64,000 bases of DNA from Limnobaculum parvum. GTDB taxonomy: Bacteria > Pseudomonadota > Gammaproteobacteria > Enterobacterales > Enterobacteriaceae. The DNA is taken from positions 3,374,501 to 3,438,500 of the forward strand of contig NZ_CP029185.2 in assembly GCF_003096015.2 (NCBI RefSeq), read 5' to 3'. Each line of letters opens with the position of its first letter. Within the stretch, counting starts at the first letter, position 1. This document shows, in pieces, positions 58,849 through 64,000 of this stretch. The position numbers were made by a program, and so were the translations under genes. The notes under the pieces are model-generated. The model did not search any database and was not told where the DNA came from. It saw only the letters and a program-made list of their open reading frames with translations.

Positions 58849-59622
58849 CTACTCCTGCGATACCGCTTTTTGAGCCAGTGACAAATAAACCACTAACAGC
58901 ACAATAGTCACCAAAAAGAGGGCGCTGACCCAAGTGGTACCAAAACCCAAGCCACCATGATCTGCCGGTTGCGACAGTAAGTCACCGCAAGCTGCACCAA
59001 ATGGACGAGTTAACACATAGGCTATCCAAAAACAGAGCACTGAATTAACCTTAAAAACGTAATAAGCCAATGCCGTTACCGCAATCAGACCACCAAATAA
59101 CAGGGCGGCGTTGATATAGCCTAAGCTCAATCCTTCAGCAATCCAATCGCCAAGCGCAGTACCTAACGCAAACGTAAACAGAATAACAACCCAGTAGAAA
59201 AGCTCACGCCTCAGGTTATTGATCGAATGAATAGAGAGAGTCTGTTCTCTGGCATACCATAGCGCAAATGTGACTATCAACCCGATGCTGAATACGGTTG
59301 AGGATACGGAGAGAGGAATAGCCCAATTATCCGTTAGATTATCGGTAATTAATGTACCTAATACGCTAACAAAAACTACGGCTATCCAATACAGTGCGGG
59401 TATGTAACGGCGGGCGCTAATCTGAAAGAATAGCGAAATCACCAGCAGTATCGCCATCACCACCGAAGTCTCCACCAGCCCAAAACCAAGGTCAACGTTC
59501 AAATAATCTGCGGCGGTTTCCCCTACCGTGGTGGACATCATCTTGATGATCCAAAAAAGCAACATCACTTCAGGGACTTTATTCAACCATTGTCGTGTCG
59601 ATAGTGTAGGAAGGACATTCAT
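58849..59622 (-). CDS. Polytopic membrane protein with duplicated 120-residue unit (COG4705-like)
   Basis: This 257-residue protein has about eight transmembrane helices. Four segments share a pattern of Trp, hydrophobic stretch and a small polar G-T/D motif: Trp24-Asp39 (STTVGETAAD), Trp79-Asp98 (LGTLITDNLTD), Trp144-Glu163 (LGTALGDWIAE) and Trp199-Gln218 (FGAACGDLLSQ). The first and third, and second and fourth, are exactly 120 residues apart, so the protein is a tandem duplication. It resembles proteins of COG4705, whose function is unknown; acidic residues inside membrane segments suggest ion or solute transport (inference). It sits upstream of the two-component genes, and a tandem CTTAGG box precedes it. 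Confidence 0.8.
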   Translation of the reverse strand: MNVLPTLSTRQWLNKVPEVMLLFWIIKMMSTTVGETAADYLNVDLGFGLVETSVVMAILLVISLFFQISARRYIPALYWIAVVFVSVLGTLITDNLTDNWAIPLSVSSTVFSIGLIVTFALWYAREQTLSIHSINNLRRELFYWVVILFTFALGTALGDWIAEGLSLGYINAALLFGGLIAVTALAYYVFKVNSVLCFWIAYVLTRPFGAACGDLLSQPADHGGLGFGTTWVSALFLVTIVLLVVYLSLAQKAVSQE

Positions 59623-59673
59623 AACTCGCTCCGAAATAAGTTTGGTATAGAGGACTTATTCTGAAGCACAAAA

Positions 59674-59690
59674 CTTAGGTCAGACTTAGG
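59674..59690 (-). promoter_or_regulatory. Tandem CTTAGG-N5-CTTAGG regulator box
   Basis: CTTAGG (59674-59679), TCAGA, CTTAGG (59685-59690) is an exact direct repeat with an 11-base period, the architecture of OmpR/PmrA-class binding sites. It lies 52-68 bases upstream of the membrane protein ATG, with an AT-rich -10 candidate (TATACC) between. On the minus strand it reads CCTAAG-N5-CCTAAG. Confidence 0.5.
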
Positions 59691-59751
59691 GGATAGCGGC
59701 CAGTGACGCTATCTCCATATTCTATTGGTGATAAGGCTAACTCTCCCTCGG

Positions 59752-60540
59752 TCACGCTGTCAGGTATTTGTCCTGTACTCTGGCCCGAATCCCCGGCGTT
59801 AATCCAAACTCCTGTTCCAGCCAGTTATCCGTATTGCCATAACGCTGGTCGATAGCGTGCAGCGCGGTGCCAATGAAGCTCTCTTTGGCAGACATCACAT
59901 AACTCAAGCTATCAATACCGTGCTGTTCGTTCAGGTGCGCCGACATATGGCTGAGGATCTCTTTACGATAAGGTGCCAACGTGGTTTCTGTCAGCATGTA
60001 ATCTTCAATGACCGTGTTACGATCCGCCCCCAGCGTCAACAGCACAATGGCGGAACCAATACCAGTACGATCCTTACCCACCGCACAATGCTGCACTAAA
60101 GCGCCAGAGCTTGGCTGTTGCATCACCTGCGTTAGGTAACGATAAGCTCGGTTATTAAAAGGCAGTTGGTTATACAGACGGGTCATAAAATCAACCGCAT
60201 TAAAGGATGCCAGTGACTCATCCGTCAGCTTACCAAAGTTAGCATTCACATCATCCGATAAAGGATTCGCCGGTATATTTTCATAATCAACACCCTGCCA
60301 CAACACATCAGGGCGGGTCTGTACTTCATCCGCATCGCGATAGTCAATAATCTGGGTCAGCGGCATTTGGCTAAGGTAGTGACAGTCATCCACCGTTAGC
60401 CGATCCAGAGAACCCGCCCGCAACAATAAGCCGGATTTCACTCTGCGTCCGTCTTTAGCGAGATTTCCACCCTGATCGCGGAAGTTAATGCCGCCTTGCA
60501 GCGGTAACAGTGATGAATGCAACAGCTTGATTGTAGTCAT
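59752..60540 (-). CDS. Tyrosine-protein phosphatase family protein
   Basis: This 262-residue cytoplasmic protein has the signature HCAVGKDRTG (Cys152, Arg158). The N-terminal NFRDQGG and the IIDYRDADE segment are typical of the bacterial tyrosine phosphatase family that includes dual lipid/protein phosphatases. It has no signal peptide, unlike the phosphatase at the start of the window. It follows fre by 41 bases on the same strand. Substrate unknown. Confidence 0.87.
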   Translation of the reverse strand: MTTIKLLHSSLLPLQGGINFRDQGGNLAKDGRRVKSGLLLRAGSLDRLTVDDCHYLSQMPLTQIIDYRDADEVQTRPDVLWQGVDYENIPANPLSDDVNANFGKLTDESLASFNAVDFMTRLYNQLPFNNRAYRYLTQVMQQPSSGALVQHCAVGKDRTGIGSAIVLLTLGADRNTVIEDYMLTETTLAPYRKEILSHMSAHLNEQHGIDSLSYVMSAKESFIGTALHAIDQRYGNTDNWLEQEFGLTPGIRARVQDKYLTA

Positions 60541-60581
60541 AGGCCCTTCTTCATTTAGCTATCAGATTATGGCAACAGCAC

Positions 60582-61283
60582 TCAGATAAACGAGAAAGCA
60601 TCACCAAACATGCGAGTTTCGTCCGCGCCACGCTCGTTGCAGAATCGTTCTCTGGCAATCTTAACCATTTCAAAGCGCCCGGCGATATAGATATCATGTT
60701 CAGCCAATGAACCGAAATCTGCCAATACGGCGGTTAATACGGTTCCACTGCGTCCTCGCCATTCAGGTTCTGGCTGCTCCACCACCGAAATAACGCTCAG
60801 GTTCGGATACTGAACCGTCAGTGCCTCAAGACGACCCAAATCATATAAGTGAGCCTCTTCACGCCCACCCCAGTACAGCGATATCTGGCGTTCCGGCTGC
60901 TGAGCCAGTACGGTCATTAAAATCGAGTTCACATAAGAGAACCCGGTACCGCCGGCAATCAGCAAAACAGGACGCTGAGAATCCGTACGCAGCCACGCCT
61001 CTCCGTGAGGAATATCAACGGAAATGGTCTCTTCCTTCAGTAAACGATCCATAACCGCCATAGCATACAGATTGAGTTCGGAAGCGCCGATATGCAACTC
61101 AATAGATTCGTTCGCCATAGGGGTCGAGGCCATTGAGAACGGGCGCTTATCGCGCTCGTCCATCACGACCATCAAATACTGACCCGCCTGAAATGAAACA
61201 GGTAAATCAGGAACTAAACGCACGCGAAATACCGTATCAGTGATGGGCTCCACTGAGGCAACCTTACAATTCAATATAGCCAT
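60582..61283 (-). CDS. fre: NAD(P)H-flavin reductase
   Basis: This enzyme supplies reduced flavins. The 233-residue length is identical to E. coli Fre. The flavin-binding RPFSMASTP segment (about 47-55) and the NAD-binding [16 protein letters not shown] (about 107-122) are visible. It follows ubiD by 53 bases, as in E. coli. Confidence 0.95.
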   Translation of the reverse strand: MAILNCKVASVEPITDTVFRVRLVPDLPVSFQAGQYLMVVMDERDKRPFSMASTPMANESIELHIGASELNLYAMAVMDRLLKEETISVDIPHGEAWLRTDSQRPVLLIAGGTGFSYVNSILMTVLAQQPERQISLYWGGREEAHLYDLGRLEALTVQYPNLSVISVVEQPEPEWRGRSGTVLTAVLADFGSLAEHDIYIAGRFEMVKIARERFCNERGADETRMFGDAFSFI

Positions 61284-61336
61284 GTACTCCCTCTACAGAG
61301 TCATTAAGTTCCAACTATCGCTAAGTGATGCGAGAG

Positions 61337-62824
61337 TTAACGAGGCGATTTGCCATCTTCAAATATTGCCAGCTCATCCCAGATGGCATCGATACGTGAA
61401 CGCACGGCGGGATCCATAACGATGGGTCTTCCCCATTCACGCTGCGTCTCTCCCGGCCATTTATTGGTGGCATCCATACCCATCTTGGAGCCTAATCCTG
61501 AAACGGGTGAAGCAAAATCCAGATAATCGATTGGCGTATTTTCCATTAATACGGTATCACGCGCCGGATCCATTCTGGTGGTAATTGCCCAAATCACATC
61601 GTTCCAGTCTCTGGCATTAATATCATCATCACAGACAATAACAAACTTGGTATACATAAACTGTCGCAAGAAGGACCAAACGCCCATCATCACGCGTTTG
61701 GCATGACCGGCATACTGCTTCTTCATGGTCACCACCGCCATCCGATAGGAGCAGCCTTCAGGCGGCAGGTAAAAATCGACAATTTCCGGAAACTGCTTTT
61801 GCAGAATCGGCACAAAAACTTCGTTTAACGCCAGCCCTAAAACCGCCGGTTCATCCGGTGGACGGCCCGTGTAGGTTGAATGGTAGATGGCATCAGCCCG
61901 GCGAGTAAGATGGGTTACGGTAAACACCGGGAAGCTGTCCACTTCATTGTAGTAACCCGTATGATCGCCATAGGGCCCTTCCGGTGCCATTTCGCCGGGT
62001 TCAATGTAACCCTCCAACACCATTTCGGCACTGGCCGGGACTTCGAGATCGTTGGATACACACTTCACCACATCGGTTTTATATCCGCGCAGCAAGCCTG
62101 CAAATGCATATTCAGAGAGGGTATCCGGCACCGGCGTTACCGCAGCCAGAATGGTCGCAGGGTCGGCCCCTAGCGCAACAGAAACCGGGAAACGTTCACC
62201 GGGATGCTGCTGGCACCATTCCTGATAATCCAACGCACCGCCTCGATGAGAGAGCCAGCGCATAATCACTTTATTTTTGCCCAATACCTGCTGGCGATAG
62301 ATGCCCAAATTCTGCCGCTCTTTGTAAGGGCCACGGGTTACCGTCAGCCCCCAAGTAATTAACGGCGCGGCATCTTCTGGCCAACAGTGCATAATGGGCA
62401 GCGTGGTCAAGTCAACATCATCACCCTGCCAAATTTGCTCCTGACAAGGGGCGGAAGCCAGCCGCTTAGTCGGCATATTTAAAACCTGTTTAAACTGCGG
62501 CAATTTATCCATCAGATCGCGGAACCCTTTTGGTGGTTCCGGCTCTTTCAGAAAGGCCAACAATTTACCGACTTCGCGCAGCGCACTCACATCCTCCTGG
62601 CCCATCCCCATCGCAACCCGCTTAGGCGTGCCAAACAGGTTACAGAGTACGGGGATCTGATATCCCTTGGGGTTTTCAAACAGTAGCGCAGGACCACCGG
62701 CACGTAGGGTGCGATCGGCAATCTCTGTCATCTCAAGATAGGGGTCAATCGGTTGTGTAATGCGTTTTAACTCCCCTTGCTTCTCCAGCAAATCAAGGAA
62801 CTCACGCAGATCTCGGTATTTCAT
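61337..62824 (-). CDS. ubiD: 4-hydroxy-3-octaprenylbenzoate decarboxylase UbiD
   Basis: This prenylated-FMN-dependent decarboxylase acts in ubiquinone synthesis. The 495-residue protein (E. coli 497) has the metal and prFMN-binding [13 protein letters not shown] segment (about 279-292) and the catalytic Arg/Glu region. It precedes fre. In E. coli it is divergent from rfaH; here pepE intervenes. Confidence 0.96.
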   Translation of the reverse strand: MKYRDLREFLDLLEKQGELKRITQPIDPYLEMTEIADRTLRAGGPALLFENPKGYQIPVLCNLFGTPKRVAMGMGQEDVSALREVGKLLAFLKEPEPPKGFRDLMDKLPQFKQVLNMPTKRLASAPCQEQIWQGDDVDLTTLPIMHCWPEDAAPLITWGLTVTRGPYKERQNLGIYRQQVLGKNKVIMRWLSHRGGALDYQEWCQQHPGERFPVSVALGADPATILAAVTPVPDTLSEYAFAGLLRGYKTDVVKCVSNDLEVPASAEMVLEGYIEPGEMAPEGPYGDHTGYYNEVDSFPVFTVTHLTRRADAIYHSTYTGRPPDEPAVLGLALNEVFVPILQKQFPEIVDFYLPPEGCSYRMAVVTMKKQYAGHAKRVMMGVWSFLRQFMYTKFVIVCDDDINARDWNDVIWAITTRMDPARDTVLMENTPIDYLDFASPVSGLGSKMGMDATNKWPGETQREWGRPIVMDPAVRSRIDAIWDELAIFEDGKSPR

Positions 62825-62903
62825 AGTTTATTTACAGGCCAGTTAAGATGTCATTATAGAAAGGTTTCCCTGACTTCGCCGTCATTATACTTACTTTTAG
62901 CCA

Positions 62904-63629
62904 TTAACAGCAGGTAAACGGAACCAGTTCACTCAGCGCAGCAGTATCAAGATGTTCCGTGGTTTCCTGACCATGACGGAAAATTTTGAAGCCCTGATCT
63001 TTAGCGCTGTAATAGCGAAGTTTAGTACCAGAGATTTGCAGCAGGCTGCCTTCACGCAATGCCACCACGGACTCCGTCTGGTTTACCGCACAAAATTCAG
63101 CAATACGCTCATCACGGGTTTCACCCATATGCCCGCTCAGGTGAGCATCAATATAATGCGGGTTAATTTGCACCGGGAACAGCCCTAATGATGGTAATAC
63201 TACACTGCTGCGTACTGGCATATCATTGGTGGTTCTGATGGATGGGCAAGCCACGTTACAACCGGCACTCCAACCAATATACGGAACTTCACGTTCGCGA
63301 ACTGCACGTTGAATTGGCACAATCAAATCTTTCTCATGCAACATCTGATTCAACATCCATGTATTACCGCCGCTAACAATAATGCATTCTGCCTGAGCGA
63401 TAGCTTCTGCTGGCTTATCAACGTGGTGAATGCTGGTGACAGAAATACCTAAACTGCTTTCCAAGTCACGAGCACGCGCATCATAGTCACTACGAATCAG
63501 GGCATAAGGAATCAATATTGCTTTGGCGACCTTCCGGCGTTCTAACACCGCTAAAATTTGTTTTTTAGCGTAGCCCAGTAACTCTTCGTCACCGGATGTC
63601 TTACCATTACTTAACAATATCAGTTCCAT
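62904..63629 (-). CDS. pepE: Peptidase E (alpha-aspartyl dipeptidase)
   Basis: This S51 serine peptidase hydrolyses dipeptides with N-terminal Asp. The nucleophile Ser121 is in the elbow GWSAGCNVA, and SIRTTNDMPV with the His of NPHYID complete the expected active site. At 241 residues it is slightly longer than enterobacterial PepE (229). The Cys after the nucleophile glycine (SAGC) replaces the Ala of E. coli. It stands alone between ubiD and rfaH. Confidence 0.94.
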   Translation of the reverse strand: MELILLSNGKTSGDEELLGYAKKQILAVLERRKVAKAILIPYALIRSDYDARARDLESSLGISVTSIHHVDKPAEAIAQAECIIVSGGNTWMLNQMLHEKDLIVPIQRAVREREVPYIGWSAGCNVACPSIRTTNDMPVRSSVVLPSLGLFPVQINPHYIDAHLSGHMGETRDERIAEFCAVNQTESVVALREGSLLQISGTKLRYYSAKDQGFKIFRHGQETTEHLDTAALSELVPFTCC

Positions 63630-63843
63630 ACCAAATACCTCTGTTTAGTTATTAACGCTCTATTTATACAGGAAAACACACGCCTTTACTGTGATCGCTT
63701 TCCATTTAGTTCGAAACTGTCTCAATGTATTAGCCCAGCATAGTATTTATCGTTGGATTAATCGACCATCACACTGAACCTGATGTCTATTATCCTACTA
63801 TTTTGCTATGCTTAAACCGTGTTTTTCTTCGGTGAATTAACTC

Positions 63844-64000
63844 ATGGAATCATGGTATTTACTTTATTGTAAGCGTGGTCAATTGGCCCGCGCGCAAGAG
63901 CATCTTGAGAGGCAACAGGTACCCAGCTTTAGTCCTATGTATCAGATAGAGAAAATCGTTCGGGGCAAAAAAACGCTGGTGGATGAGCCATTGTTTCCCA
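63844..64000 (+). CDS. rfaH: Transcription antiterminator RfaH (5' part)
   Basis: This NusG paralogue recruits antitermination complexes to operons with an ops element, such as lipopolysaccharide and capsule genes. Only the first 52 codons are present. It begins MESWYLLYCKRGQLARAQEH, nearly identical to E. coli RfaH, with the EKIVRGKKT segment; the rest lies outside the window. Confidence 0.95.
   Translation, partial: MESWYLLYCKRGQLARAQEHLERQQVPSFSPMYQIEKIVRGKKTLVDEPLFP

Noticed and set aside
1..64000. Mobile elements, CRISPR arrays, tRNA or rRNA genes
   Set aside because: No transposase, integrase, spaced direct repeats or tRNA/rRNA signature was found on either strand.

Overview
The window is a chromosomal segment of a gamma-proteobacterium of the order Enterobacterales. 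Almost every protein reads as a close full-length relative of an Escherichia coli protein, and many blocks keep enterobacterial order (trpS-gph-rpe-dam-damX-aroB-aroK-hofQPONM/mrcA/nudE/igaA/hslR/hslO/pckA/envZ-ompR; feoABC/bioH/gntX/nfuA; rpoH-ftsX-ftsE-ftsY). GC content looks to be in the mid-40s percent. Divergence from E. coli, a glp cluster arranged differently and several rearranged joints suggest a lineage outside the core Enterobacteriaceae, perhaps Budviciaceae-like; that placement is inference. There is no phage, IS element, CRISPR array, rRNA or tRNA gene that I can support.

Layout. 1-1.7 kb: an NadR-type NMN adenylyltransferase/ribosylnicotinamide kinase without the DNA-binding domain, followed at once by an exported dual-specificity phosphatase. 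1.7-7.8 kb: the leftward trpS-gph-rpe-dam-damX-aroB-aroK block (translation, carbon, methylation, division and shikimate genes). 8.2-11.8 kb: the leftward hofMNOPQ operon (type IV pilus/DNA-uptake-like), with mrcA (PBP1a) divergent. 14.7-26.4 kb: nudE, igaA, hslR, hslO, pckA, ompR-envZ, greB (inverted relative to E. coli) and tex. 27-32 kb: the Fur-boxed feoABC iron operon, bioH, gntX and nfuA. 32-36.7 kb: glpD, ycfJ, glpR, glpG and glpE. 36.9-41 kb: rpoH and the ftsYEX operon. 41.3-43.5 kb: an eamA/ydeE efflux pair wedged between ftsY and rsmD. 43.7-47 kb: rsmD, yhhL, a DUF2251 gene, tusA, yhhQ and dcrB. 47.3-51.4 kb: the anaerobic glycerol-3-phosphate dehydrogenase operon glpACB with CRP- and GlpR-like sites. 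51.8-56.7 kb: yigL, pldB, an unrecognised HEAT-like protein, rhtB and asd. 56.8-59.6 kb: a QseBC-like two-component system with a multi-repeat membrane protein. 59.7-64 kb: a tyrosine phosphatase, fre, ubiD, pepE and the start of rfaH.

How the genes connect. Glycerol-3-phosphate metabolism is unusually concentrated: aerobic GlpD, anaerobic GlpACB, the GlpR repressor, GlpG and GlpE lie within about 19 kb, with recognisable GlpR operators before glpD and glpA and a perfect CRP half-site pair before glpA. Envelope and stress functions recur (EnvZ/OmpR, IgaA, PBP1a, RpoH with a sigma-E-like promoter, DamX, FtsEX).

Most unusual points: (1) glpB loses its conserved C-terminus through a one-base slip in a G6 tract, and the lost reading frame continues intact to an ATGA overlap with glpC; (2) a polytopic membrane protein built from two tandem copies of a 120-residue unit, downstream of a tandem CTTAGG-N5-CTTAGG box and beside a two-component system, which looks like a small regulon worth study; (3) an orphan HEAT-like protein between pldB and rhtB; (4) a 30-codon ORF divergent from glpACB; (5) an NadR lacking its repressor domain, paired with an exported phosphatase.
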